Program-made: the position numbers and the translations under genes
Origin: CAYPJE01 sp964410945
Lineage (GTDB): Bacteria; Fidelibacterota; Marinisomatia; Marinisomatales; TCS56
Length of the DNA stretch: 27,677 bases
Assembly (NCBI GenBank): GCA_964410945.1
Contig: CAYPJE010000042.1
Location: 1-27,677, forward strand
Direction of reading: 5' to 3'
Notes under the pieces: generated by a model
What the model was told of the DNA's origin: nothing
What the model saw: the letters and a program-made list of their open reading frames with translations, nothing else
Database searches by the model: none
Part shown: piece by piece, positions 16,401 to 24,611 of the stretch
How the letters are laid out: every line of letters begins with the position of its first letter
Position numbering within the stretch: the stretch's first letter is position 1

Positions 16401-16577
16401 GTCCGCGGTCAACTGGTACGTACCCTGATCGGCAATGAATTTCGCACTGCCGGTGAACATCACGTCCAGTGGAATGGCTTAAACGATGCCGGAATGAAGG
16501 TTGCCAGTGGTGCTTACATCTACTCCCTGGAGTGGGGTAACTTCCGCACAACCAAAATGATGACATTGCTTAAATAG
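13440..16577 (+). CDS. Large secreted FG-GAP-repeat protein with T9SS sorting domain
   Basis: A 1045-residue exported protein. The signal peptide ends near AFVFS-QT (about residue 24). I count 14 calcium-loop units spread along residues 60-930, for example GLDLDGDGLREI, GDIDEDGLNEI, EDIDNDGDIEL, GDLNGDGDEDI, FDIDSDGQEEL and GDVDGNGDDEA. That is enough for two seven-bladed beta-propellers or one extended array. The C-terminal domain starts at NYPNPFNP (about 960) and ends KMMTLLK, a type A T9SS sorting domain. The mature protein is very acidic and probably calcium-dependent. The ligand is unknown; adhesion or polymer binding is the usual suggestion for the family. A good ribosome site (GGAGGA) and a strong terminator suggest a monocistronic, possibly highly expressed gene. 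Confidence 0.9.
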   Translation: MNLQLKRHWSLMMLLVAIPAFVFSQTVADGFTVSWSLDPNTSDDIVDRDGYGGENVMTGLDLDGDGLREILFTLDETLAPGGPDPGHIDVYLYETDGNDSYAYVWGFQSPELSNSLPGLGVGDIDEDGLNEIYFGIPPASGSNDNTWGTYIFEQDAQGVFPTTPTLVYTHGYAVADNFRPAGFQLEDIDNDGDIELLAIDRGARRLQILSLATEGFDDFADFTLEYELGDTTLGGGGVYDLMVVDFDDDGLNEVWVNTWDMFSMAIVEVTDTNEYALQVDLNQLYADNDPGSFNKHDMFFKDIDGDGALEAWLPMTDGMLYYIDDVDSSVTEIDADAVIQVGMIGTGNSRGASIGDLNGDGDEDIVISCGTDEYVNMVEYNGIGDPTDINSYVITEIYNTIGGDADRYYPNSISPVDMDGDGFKEVAVCNIKATEVGQNSLVILEYNPYTDSPVAANWTNVANILHSDSEDTSFVKDFSGNSRTGIAGMDMDQDGIDEVILTDYVKKRVMVFEYDATGNAFDMVWASPDVDSVNSYGTSNPRTVSVGDLDSDGKQEIVFPSSNKALPGWYIYEWDGVTGSDNYGTTYSSLCLVELDTCCPGAFSAFRGDHERSTIFDIDSDGQEELISMIRRNSGGDRGTIIMSVDGDIEHNAGGTGLETWGSEFFLERGDYGGGSPYHSQPADLDGDGTYELVNTTWNYMNFYNIDATGADSYAAAPLTSDTRYYQATYPSDHVSLFGGAAGDVDGNGDDEAFFPNYYTADLYVVDYESGDDVLAVSGDHIVKVVEGLGKFGISLFDIDGNSKDDIFVGTAYPQTISRTQLVGTDPRNPADYQTEIIYTGEQDLLRDIKVVTDENGATTTTFSHTGVFASKVQSHFQGTGLDFDGDTNFELFASFQSNVDSITTTTITWNTTNSDYDTVETKVLNERSWVGMLFEFAESGVGVEELTFVTPEDYKLLPNYPNPFNPVTNIDFILPLDKKVSLKIYNVRGQLVRTLIGNEFRTAGEHHVQWNGLNDAGMKVASGAYIYSLEWGNFRTTKMMTLLK

Positions 16578-16588
16578 TTGGTTTATTT

Positions 16589-16617
16589 GGCAGGGCTCTC
16601 CGGAGCCCTGCCTTTTT
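16589..16617 (+). terminator. Strong Rho-independent terminator
   Basis: A perfect 10-bp stem (GGCAGGGCTC with GAGCCCTGCC) around a TCCG loop is followed by five T. It lies 11 bases after the FG-GAP stop and separates that gene from the TonB operon. Confidence 0.92.
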
Positions 16618-16691
16618 CTATTTAATAACCAATCAAAAATTGACAGTTAAGCAGTATAAGAACATCCCAACTCGGATGGAGAAATTTTCCG

Positions 16692-19382
16692 ATGAAAATT
16701 AGAAGCAGCCAAATTATTAAAATAATTTTAATCAGCCTGATGCTGGGATCAGTCCTGCAGGCAGCAGCTGGTAAAATAGCTGGCCGGATAACCAGCTCTG
16801 ATACCAATGAACCACTTCCCGGTGTAAATGTTGTCGTGGAAGAGTTGTCCATTGGCGCCGCCTCGGACATTAATGGAGAATATGTGATCCTGAATGTCCC
16901 GGCTGGTGATTATACCATCAAGGTAACCGCGATCGGATATCAAAATATCCGCGTTACCGAATTACGGGTCAGTTCCGATCAGACTGCCCGTGAAAATTTT
17001 GCACTGGATTTAGAAGTATTAGAAGGCCAGGAAGTTGTTGTAACTGCCGAACGGCGGATGGTACACAAAGATTTAACAGCCTCCCAAAAGATTACTACTT
17101 CAGAAGAAATTAAAGAATTGCCGGTAGAAACATTCCTGGGCGTACTGACTACCCAGGCCGGTGTAAATCTGGGGGCCGATGGTGCGCTGCATGTTCGCGG
17201 CGGACGCTCCAATGAAGTCGGATATTATATCGATGGTGTATCGGTAGCCAATCCATTTTCAACTAACGGATTGGCAGTCAACGTATCCAATAAAGCCCTG
17301 GATGAGATGAAGGTAGTAAGTGGTGCCTTCAACGCCGAATATGGTAATGCCATGAGTGGTATCGTCAATATTCAGATCAAGGAAGGCGATGCTGATTACG
17401 ACGGATCCGTTACCCTGCGAACCGGTGACTATATTTCCGAGCACGACGATATATTCGTCAATATCGATGATGTAAATATTATCACCAACAAAACACTGGA
17501 CTGGACCTTTACCGGTCCCGTACCGTTGTTGTTCACGCCGGGAAGATTTACTTTCAATTTCAGCGGTCGCTATTCCAATAGTGAAGGCTATTATTATGGT
17601 ATTCGCGAACATTTACCGACTGATGAAGGGGATTTTCGCAATGATGATTATTGGTATTACGAAATGAATGGCGACAGCAGCTACGTTGCCATGGCACCCT
17701 CGATGAGGTTGAATCTGCTGGGTAAACTTACTTTCCGGTTTTCACCTAAACTGAAATTCTCAATGCAGTACATCAATGATTCCCGGGAATACCAGTTATA
17801 CGCTCATGATTATAAATATAATCCTGATGGTACCTACACTCGTTTCCGTGATAATTCAAATCTTTCTTTTAAGATTAACCAATCCTTTGGGAAAAGCTTT
17901 TATATTTTGAATTATTATCATGCAACTACTGATTATCACTATTACGTGTATGAGGATCCCGAAGATGAACGTTATGTGTCCACCTATAATATCATAGGTG
18001 AACCCAGTGCTTATACATTCCTTTTTGGCGGTACTCAGATGGGACACCTTTCCCAGGTCTCAACCACCGACGGTGGAAAATTCGATTTGACCAGTCAGGT
18101 CAATTCCAAGCATGAAGTGAAAACAGGAATTAGTGTACGGATAGATAACCTGGAAGAGGATGAATTCACCGTCTTATATGATGAGCAGGAGTATTTGGAA
18201 CCGACGGTGCTGGACGCTAATACATCACCATATCATACCTATTATGACGAGAAGGCCACTTTCTTTTCCGCATATATTCAGGACAAGATTGAATACCCCA
18301 ACATGATCATCAATGTTGGCGTCCGCGGTGATTATTTTGATCCTAATGCCGATTATATCGCTGATCTTCTGGCTCCGGAAGAAGCCGAAAGCTGGGAACC
18401 TGCTTCGGTGAAAAAAGTGGTCTCACCGCGCCTGGGTGTTTCCTTCCCGATTACGGATGAAGGTATCCTGCATTTTTCCTATGGTCACTTTTACCAGATG
18501 CCGTCGATGACGGCTCTGTATAATAAGGATATATTCGGTGCAAACCTGTCACCCGAAAATATTGGTAACCCTGATTTGAAACCTGAGAAAACGGTGCTTT
18601 ATGAATTTGGCTTACAGCAACAGATGACCAGGGTATTGGCCCTGGAAGCCAGTGTATTCTACAAGGATATCAGGGATTTGCTGGCCTCCCAGAGCATTAA
18701 GTATGATTCCCCAACCTTTGGTCCCACTTCCTATAGTGTCTACCTGAATAAAGATTATGGTGCTATCAAGGGTATGGCTGTCAGTCTGACCAAACGCTGG
18801 GATCGTGTCTCAAAGACCTCAGCATTTATTGATTATTCCTACCAGGTTACCGAAGGTAACAGTCTGAGTTCAGGTTCATTTTACTTTAATGCCCTGACCG
18901 GTGAGGAAGAGGCCAAAGAGATTGTTCCCCTGGATTGGGATCAGAGCCATGTGTTGAATGCCACGGTTACGGTCAGTGAACCGGGGAACTGGTCATTGAG
19001 TGCGATTGGATCTATATCCACCGGTTGGCCTTACACTCCTGAGCTGGACCAGGTAAATTATGTTCCTGAAGAGAACAGCTCCCGTAAGCCGTTACAGAGA
19101 AATGTTGATTTACGGGCTTCCAAGCATTTCAAGATCGGTGGCATGAGCATGACCTTCCTGGTACAATTTTACAATCTGTTTGATACCTTGAACGAACGCT
19201 ATGTCTATGATGACACCGGCCGTGCCGGGTATACCTTTGTCAATCAGACCACCCAGGAAACGGAAGGCTTCAAGAGCCATTATGGAGAACCGGGAATTCA
19301 TACCTGGGAAGAATATCAGCAGAGACCGAACTATTACAGAGCTCCCCGTTCGGTACAACTGGGCCTTTCGGTCGACTTTTAA
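16692..19382 (+). CDS. TonB-dependent outer-membrane receptor with carboxypeptidase-regulatory-like domain
   Basis: An 896-residue outer-membrane protein. After the signal peptide (to about 26, VLQAAA), residues 27-112 form a CarboxypepD_reg-like beta-sandwich (GKIAGRITSSDTNEPLPGVN, GEYVILNVPAGDYTIKV), as in SusC-like and other FCB receptors. The TonB plug spans about 113-235: EVVVTAERR, RGGRSNEVGYYIDG (169-182), EMKVVSGAFNAEYGNAMSG and VNIQIKEG. The remainder is a 22-strand-type barrel rich in aromatic strands, ending in a terminal beta-strand with Phe (VQLGLSVDF). Substrate is unknown. It heads an operon with a giant T9SS-type protein 20 bases downstream and a PorV-like barrel after that. 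GGAGA about nine bases before the ATG is the ribosome site. No SusD homologue follows, so it is not a standard SusCD pair. Confidence 0.92.
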   Translation: MKIRSSQIIKIILISLMLGSVLQAAAGKIAGRITSSDTNEPLPGVNVVVEELSIGAASDINGEYVILNVPAGDYTIKVTAIGYQNIRVTELRVSSDQTARENFALDLEVLEGQEVVVTAERRMVHKDLTASQKITTSEEIKELPVETFLGVLTTQAGVNLGADGALHVRGGRSNEVGYYIDGVSVANPFSTNGLAVNVSNKALDEMKVVSGAFNAEYGNAMSGIVNIQIKEGDADYDGSVTLRTGDYISEHDDIFVNIDDVNIITNKTLDWTFTGPVPLLFTPGRFTFNFSGRYSNSEGYYYGIREHLPTDEGDFRNDDYWYYEMNGDSSYVAMAPSMRLNLLGKLTFRFSPKLKFSMQYINDSREYQLYAHDYKYNPDGTYTRFRDNSNLSFKINQSFGKSFYILNYYHATTDYHYYVYEDPEDERYVSTYNIIGEPSAYTFLFGGTQMGHLSQVSTTDGGKFDLTSQVNSKHEVKTGISVRIDNLEEDEFTVLYDEQEYLEPTVLDANTSPYHTYYDEKATFFSAYIQDKIEYPNMIINVGVRGDYFDPNADYIADLLAPEEAESWEPASVKKVVSPRLGVSFPITDEGILHFSYGHFYQMPSMTALYNKDIFGANLSPENIGNPDLKPEKTVLYEFGLQQQMTRVLALEASVFYKDIRDLLASQSIKYDSPTFGPTSYSVYLNKDYGAIKGMAVSLTKRWDRVSKTSAFIDYSYQVTEGNSLSSGSFYFNALTGEEEAKEIVPLDWDQSHVLNATVTVSEPGNWSLSAIGSISTGWPYTPELDQVNYVPEENSSRKPLQRNVDLRASKHFKIGGMSMTFLVQFYNLFDTLNERYVYDDTGRAGYTFVNQTTQETEGFKSHYGEPGIHTWEEYQQRPNYYRAPRSVQLGLSVDF

Positions 19383-19402
19383 GGTATAAGGAGATTATAC
19401 TG

Positions 19403-22400
19403 ATGCAAACACAAAATTTTTCATCCCGAGCAATCTGGAAACCGATGGTACTGATTATTATCAGTGTTTTAATCCTGATTCCGCTGCAAGGCCGGGGACT
19501 ATTTGACAGTAAAGCCAAGATCCAGGAGAAATATCTCCAGGGTCCCGAAAAAACCTGGTCAGATAGAGAGATAGAAGACTATTTTGAATGGCGCAATGAT
19601 GTTTTGGCCAAACAGTTGGAAACGGCTGACGATGACCAGTTACTTCGGCGCCAGAAAGCAATTCTGACCGGTAACAAGATTACAGCAGAAATCTGGAACT
19701 TCGGATCGATCAGTTCACCTGGAAACAGTACTACCGACATTATCTGGGAAAACCTTGGTTATGGGTATGAATTCGGTCCTTTCATTCACGCCGAAGTTGA
19801 GGTGGCCTACGACAGCCACCTGGACGCCTATGTCAATGGCCAGACAGTGGATTTTGTCGGAACAGGCGGCACGGTTCCTTCCTATGATTTCACCTGGAAG
19901 GCGGATTGGGATACACTCAGCGGCCGGATGGTATTTAATAAAGATGCTATTAACGACAGCCCAGGCCCCGGCATATTCAATTTGGATGCACCCTCCAGCG
20001 ATCAGGCTGGATTTGCCGTTAATCTATCCAATGTGATTGTCGGTGACACCTTGCTGCTGAAACTGAACTCAACTTCCCAACCGGCAGCCTGTGTAATCCT
20101 TGGGATCGTTGATAATGATGACGATGTCCGCTTCTCATATACCGATCTGAGTGGTACCATGTCCAGTATTTTCGGAAATGATATAATTCTTGATGTCGGT
20201 CCCATCGACCGACCGATATATATGGCCCATGTGATCAGTGACGGTCTGGTCAGTCTGGGAGGTGAAACATCGCCGGATGGACTGGAATTTTGGGGCTGGC
20301 AGGCCTTGGCCTACAGCGATGAAGGTGTTGAGTATGCCGATCCCGATTATGAATATATTCCAACCTCAACCGATATTGACCGTGACGGGGATGGTAAGCA
20401 GGACAGTTGGGCTGACGGATGGTACAGTGCCAGCCAGAAACAGTATGTCTGGCCCGGTGCTCTGCAACAGGGTTCATCCAACTCAGATATGGAATCATTC
20501 TTTGTGGTGGATGACCGCACGAATAAGGAATTTAAATATTATCCATTTCCCGATGACAGCAGCCGTCGCGGACTGGGACTGGAAATTGAAAGCCGTTATT
20601 ATCAGTGGGCCAATCCCCTGGCTGAAGATATTATCTTCCTGATCTATAAGGTAACCAATAAGAGTCCCAAGGATCTTGAACAGGTGATCTTCGGTATGTG
20701 GGGTGATCCCCATATCGGCGGCCCCAGCGACTGGAGCGATGATCTGTCATCCTTCGATAAAGATTTGAACATGGTCTATGCCTGGGACGAAAATAACCTG
20801 GGTGAGAAAAGCCGTGTACCAGGTTGGTTCGGATATAAATTCCTGGAGAGTCCCGGTGATCCCACCGATGGTGTTGATAATGACAATGATGGAATGATCG
20901 ATGAGAGTCAGACCAATGGTATCGATGATGACGGTGACTGGGATCCTGAAAAACATGATTTGGGGAAAGATGGTGTTGCCAATACCGGTGACGAAGGGGA
21001 AGACGATGGTATTCCCACAGCTGGTGACCGGTTCGATATCCTATATCCTGGTGAACCTAATTTTGAATGGACCGACCTGGATGAATCCGATATGATTGGT
21101 CTGACTGGATTCTCCGCTCCAGCCTTTACATCGCAGAATCGTCTGTCCAATGACCATCGTGTCTGGCAGGAATTCATTCAGCCTGATGTATTCGACTCCG
21201 GAAATACTGAAAATGCCGGTGACTATGTATTCATCTACAGCTCAGGTCCCATCGACCTGGATGCCGGTGAAACTCGCCGGTTCTCAATTGCCCTGCTGAT
21301 TGGACAGGACCAGGAAGATCTGACCCTGAACGCCCTGACAGCCCAGGATATTTACGAGAAGAACTACCAGTTTGCCAAACCACCGACCAAACCGAATATT
21401 ACAGTCGTCCCTGGCGATGAACAGGTAACCCTCTATTGGGATGATACAGCGGAAGATTCTTTCGATCCGATTTCAGAGACCTATGATTTCGAAGGTTATG
21501 TGATTTACCGAAGTCTGGACCCGGGCTTCCTGGATCAGCAGACCATTACTGACTCATATGGTTCGAACTTCTTACTGGAACCCCTGAAACAGGTTACTGG
21601 TGCCCCGGCTAAATTTGACCTGGATAATGAGTACAGCGGTTTAGCATCAATACCTTTCACCGGTCGTGGTACCTTCTATAATCTGGGTAATAATACGGGA
21701 TTAATCCATTCTTATGTGGATTCCAATAATGTAGTCAACGGGCAGACTTATTATTACGCGGTTGTTTCCTATGACCATGGTGATGACAGCCTGGAGATTG
21801 CACCCACAGAATGTTCGCGGACAATTACCCTGAATCCGGAGACCAATGAAGTCATGTTGGATGTCAATACCGTTCAGGTTGTACCCCGTGCTCCGTCGGC
21901 TGGTTATTCCATTGGTCAGGTTGTTGATGATGCCATCGACCATGTTGGCGGTGTGGCCACCGGTGATCTGAGCCTGGAGGTTATCGACTCCCGGATGATT
22001 GAAGATGAAAATGTATTCTACATTTATTTCGATAGTTCTCCAACTACCTATACGATTCTGGACTCCGGCGTGATCTATGATTCTGTGTTTATCCGCCTCG
22101 ATCAATATGTGGCCCTGGAAAAAACGGCTGTTCTGGATTCCAGTTTTATCCTTAAAAATCCTGACGGATCGGTCGTTTATACTGACTCAGTGGATTATGA
22201 ATTACTTCCTGAGTCAGGATTGTTGATGGCCCATTCTAGCGGTGCTTTGACTGATGGTTATTATCTGGCTGAATACCTCCATTATCCGGTGGTTGCCAGT
22301 AAGCTGTTGAATATGGAAGAAAGTAATCCGGTCTTTGATGGTCTGAAAATCTATACTCAGGATGAAGACCTGGCTTTACTTGACGCTGAGAACGGTACTG

Positions 22401-23173
22401 ATTGGAGTTCTACCAGTCAATCCACCTGGGTAGGGGCAGTAAAGCCTTTCAATAACATTGCGACCTATGCCTTTCCCGGTGATTATGAGATTCGTTTCTT
22501 CGATGAACTGGTCGATTCCAGCAGCAGAACAAATTATGGTTACATAAAGACCAATTTTGAGGTCTGGGATGTGACCTCGGGTCGTATACCGGCCAAGAAG
22601 CCAATGTTTGTTCTCGAGACGGTGAAAAATGACAGCCTGTTCACACCAGGTGAACGGGTGATCATTCTTGAGACACTGGATCCGGTTCAGTATACCTGGG
22701 AATTCACTTTCAACTATCCCTCAGGTGTTGATACGGTAGCGCCTGGTGAAGGAGATGTCTTCTACATTAAGACAACGCGCCCATTTGACAGCGACGATGT
22801 GTATCGCTTCGAAACATCCGGTGCCAAGGTAGAAAGCGCCTCGGCGAAAAACGATCTGGATCGAATCTCCGTTGTACCCAATCCCTATGTGATCACCAAT
22901 GCTCTGGAGCCGATCGATCACCAGAATACGTTGGATCGTGGGCCGAGCCGGTTATACTTCAACCATCTTCCTCAGCAGTGTACTATCAAGATTTACACCA
23001 TAACTGGTGAGTTGGTGGATGTGATCCACCATGATTCAGCCATGGATGATGGTATTGAATTCTGGGATTTGACGACTCAGGATAATTTCCCCATCGCCTA
23101 CGGGGTCTACATCTATCATGTGGATGCCGGTGAACTTGGCGAGAAAATCGGAAGGTTTGGGGTGATAAAATGA
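19403..23173 (+). CDS. Giant secreted protein with FN3-like domain and divergent T9SS C-terminal domain
   Basis: A 1256-residue exported protein with a long signal (MVLIIISVLILIPLQG after a basic start). The N-terminal region (KIQEKYLQGPEKTWSDREIEDYFEWRND) and most of the body match no domain I can name. Calcium-type acidic loops resembling thrombospondin type 3 repeats occur near residue 324 (DIDRDGDGKQDSW) and 490-525 (VDNDNDGMIDES, GIDDDGDWDPE). A fibronectin type III-like domain follows at about 659-760 (QVTLYWDDT, FEGYVIYRSLDPG). The last 100 residues, from VVPNPY (about 1155) through KIYTITGELVDV to GRFGVIK, have the T9SS/FlgD-like Ig layout but lack the NYPNPFNP wording. The gene has an excellent ribosome site (AAGGAG) and ends overlapping the first possible ATG of the PorV-like gene. 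I propose it as the outer-face partner of the TonB receptor. Confidence 0.85.
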   Translation: MQTQNFSSRAIWKPMVLIIISVLILIPLQGRGLFDSKAKIQEKYLQGPEKTWSDREIEDYFEWRNDVLAKQLETADDDQLLRRQKAILTGNKITAEIWNFGSISSPGNSTTDIIWENLGYGYEFGPFIHAEVEVAYDSHLDAYVNGQTVDFVGTGGTVPSYDFTWKADWDTLSGRMVFNKDAINDSPGPGIFNLDAPSSDQAGFAVNLSNVIVGDTLLLKLNSTSQPAACVILGIVDNDDDVRFSYTDLSGTMSSIFGNDIILDVGPIDRPIYMAHVISDGLVSLGGETSPDGLEFWGWQALAYSDEGVEYADPDYEYIPTSTDIDRDGDGKQDSWADGWYSASQKQYVWPGALQQGSSNSDMESFFVVDDRTNKEFKYYPFPDDSSRRGLGLEIESRYYQWANPLAEDIIFLIYKVTNKSPKDLEQVIFGMWGDPHIGGPSDWSDDLSSFDKDLNMVYAWDENNLGEKSRVPGWFGYKFLESPGDPTDGVDNDNDGMIDESQTNGIDDDGDWDPEKHDLGKDGVANTGDEGEDDGIPTAGDRFDILYPGEPNFEWTDLDESDMIGLTGFSAPAFTSQNRLSNDHRVWQEFIQPDVFDSGNTENAGDYVFIYSSGPIDLDAGETRRFSIALLIGQDQEDLTLNALTAQDIYEKNYQFAKPPTKPNITVVPGDEQVTLYWDDTAEDSFDPISETYDFEGYVIYRSLDPGFLDQQTITDSYGSNFLLEPLKQVTGAPAKFDLDNEYSGLASIPFTGRGTFYNLGNNTGLIHSYVDSNNVVNGQTYYYAVVSYDHGDDSLEIAPTECSRTITLNPETNEVMLDVNTVQVVPRAPSAGYSIGQVVDDAIDHVGGVATGDLSLEVIDSRMIEDENVFYIYFDSSPTTYTILDSGVIYDSVFIRLDQYVALEKTAVLDSSFILKNPDGSVVYTDSVDYELLPESGLLMAHSSGALTDGYYLAEYLHYPVVASKLLNMEESNPVFDGLKIYTQDEDLALLDAENGTDWSSTSQSTWVGAVKPFNNIATYAFPGDYEIRFFDELVDSSSRTNYGYIKTNFEVWDVTSGRIPAKKPMFVLETVKNDSLFTPGERVIILETLDPVQYTWEFTFNYPSGVDTVAPGEGDVFYIKTTRPFDSDDVYRFETSGAKVESASAKNDLDRISVVPNPYVITNALEPIDHQNTLDRGPSRLYFNHLPQQCTIKIYTITGELVDVIHHDSAMDDGIEFWDLTTQDNFPIAYGVYIYHVDAGELGEKIGRFGVIK

Positions 23174-23193
23174 TTGTATTCCAAGGACGATTA

Positions 23194-24237
23194 ATGAAGA
23201 CAAGTAAACTAGTTTTAAAATCAGTTCTGGTTTTATTGATGGTTGTGCAGGTTGGCTGGTCCCAACTGGATAATACTCAGACCATTACCAAGTCTGGTAC
23301 CACCGCTGCACAATTCCTGAAAATCGGGGTTGATGCCCGCAGTGCTGCCATGGGTAATGCCTATGTGGCCATGGAAGGTGATGCCAGTTCGATCTTTTGG
23401 AATCCGGCCGGGATCGCCAATGTTAAAGGGGTCGAATTCCTGTTCAATAACAGCGACTGGCTGGCAGGAACTTCCTTTAACTATATCGGTCTGGTAATCA
23501 ATGCCCAGCGCTTCGGTTCCCTGGGCCTGGCTGTAACCCAGCTTGGCGTTCCGGAATCGGAAGTAACTACGGTTTATGAACCGGAAGGTACCAATGAATA
23601 CTGGGATGCCAGCGATTTTGCCATTTCACTGGCCTATGGCCGCCGCTTATCGGATCGTTTCTCAATCGGTGGAAATATCAAGTTGATCCAGCAGCGTCTG
23701 TGGCATATGAGTGCTTCAACTGTGGCTGCTGATATTGGGGCCCTGTTCGTTACCCCGTTCAACGGGATTCGCCTGGGCGCCACCATTTCCAACTATGGCG
23801 GTGATATGCAACTCTCCGGGCGTGATATCCTGTTCTCAAACGATCCCGATCCGCAGAATGAGGGTAATGTGAATACGGTAAATGCCCAGTATGAAACAGA
23901 GAAGTACCCGCTGCCGCTGATGTTCCGGGTCGGACTGTCTGGCGAATTACTGGAAACCGATCAGATGCGCCTGAGTTTTGGTTTGGATGCCATTCATCCC
24001 AACGACAACACCGAGGCGGTCAATGTTGGACTGGAATATGGTTTTGCCGAAACCTTTTTCATCCGTGGCGGCTATGCCAATCTGTTCCGGGAAGACAGTG
24101 AGGAAGGCCTGACCCTGGGTGGTGGAATTCATTACCGCCTGTGGGGCAGTTCAACCATATTGAAGATTGATTATTCCTACACTGATTTTACCGACCTGGG
24201 TGGCGTCCCGCGCGTCACGATCGGTGTGAGATTCTAG
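23194..24237 (+). CDS. PorV/PorQ-family outer-membrane beta-barrel protein
   Basis: A 347-residue outer-membrane protein of the FadL-like PorV/PorQ group. The N-terminus carries a signal peptide ending in GWSQ, followed by the family signature AAQFLKIGVDARSAAMGNAY and SSIFWNPAGIANVKG. The rest alternates amphipathic strands and ends in VTIGVRF, a typical barrel-closing strand. In Porphyromonas gingivalis PorV shuttles T9SS cargo to the attachment complex, so its place directly after a gene with a T9SS-type C-terminal domain makes cargo handling likely. It may also be a general barrel, since FCB genomes carry many paralogues. An ATG at 23170 overlaps the previous stop, but the ATG at 23194 is preceded by AAGGA at the right distance and gives a standard signal peptide. 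Confidence 0.87.
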   Translation: MKTSKLVLKSVLVLLMVVQVGWSQLDNTQTITKSGTTAAQFLKIGVDARSAAMGNAYVAMEGDASSIFWNPAGIANVKGVEFLFNNSDWLAGTSFNYIGLVINAQRFGSLGLAVTQLGVPESEVTTVYEPEGTNEYWDASDFAISLAYGRRLSDRFSIGGNIKLIQQRLWHMSASTVAADIGALFVTPFNGIRLGATISNYGGDMQLSGRDILFSNDPDPQNEGNVNTVNAQYETEKYPLPLMFRVGLSGELLETDQMRLSFGLDAIHPNDNTEAVNVGLEYGFAETFFIRGGYANLFREDSEEGLTLGGGIHYRLWGSSTILKIDYSYTDFTDLGGVPRVTIGVRF

Positions 24238-24255
24238 GCTGAGACCAACCATATT

Positions 24256-24290
24256 AAAAGCCCTGCCGGTTATCGACAGGGCTTTTTTTA
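24256..24290 (+). terminator. Rho-independent terminator of the TonB/PorV operon
   Basis: AAAAGCCCTG pairs with CAGGGCTTTT around an 11-base loop, followed by more T. It lies 18 bases after the PorV-like stop. The A-run on the left means it could also work on the minus strand. Confidence 0.9.
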
Positions 24291-24309
24291 TACGCCTTTG
24301 CAGAAGACA

Positions 24310-24494
24310 ACGGGCTTGCCCGTGGATGAATGCGCAAAAAGTTACAGATCAGTTGCTTCGGCGTGATGTTCGCCCCAAGAATCAGGCGGATAACCGCGGC
24401 GTAGTCGCGCCTTGGCGTGACGAAGGCGGGTAATTAAATGGGACCACGCCTTCGTGCCGAAAACAGCTACGTCGTGCAGGTACGGGTTTACCTG
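24310..24494. repeat. GC-rich string of short inverted repeats
   Basis: Within 185 bases I see six consecutive hairpin-forming units: ACGGGC-tt-GCCCGT (24310-24323), GGCG/CGCC (24360-24374), GCGG-ataa-CCGC (24386-24397), GGCG/CGCC (24398-24411), ACGAAGGCG/CGCCTTCGT (24420-24455, 9 bp) and CAGGTA/TACCTG (24477-24494). No coding frame with a ribosome site is present. The stretch is more GC-rich than the AT-rich flank after 24510. It may be a dispersed extragenic palindromic repeat, a structured leader of the transglutaminase gene, or an RNA. The rest of the gap (24495-24611) shows nothing specific. Confidence 0.5.
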
Positions 24495-24611
24495 TGGGGC
24501 ACCATTGAGTAAATAACGATGGTATTTATCTGACAGGGTAATCAGTATTTCGATGTAATTTCAAGCGAGGATTTTCAGTAATTATCATAAGGTACCAAGC
24601 CAGGATTGCTT

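Noticed and set aside
16640..16660. TTGACA with TATAAG as a standard promoter for the TonB gene
   Set aside because: The spacer is only 9 bases, too short for a sigma-70 promoter.
24310..24494. CRISPR array
   Set aside because: The hairpins differ in sequence and spacing. There is no recurring direct repeat with unique spacers.
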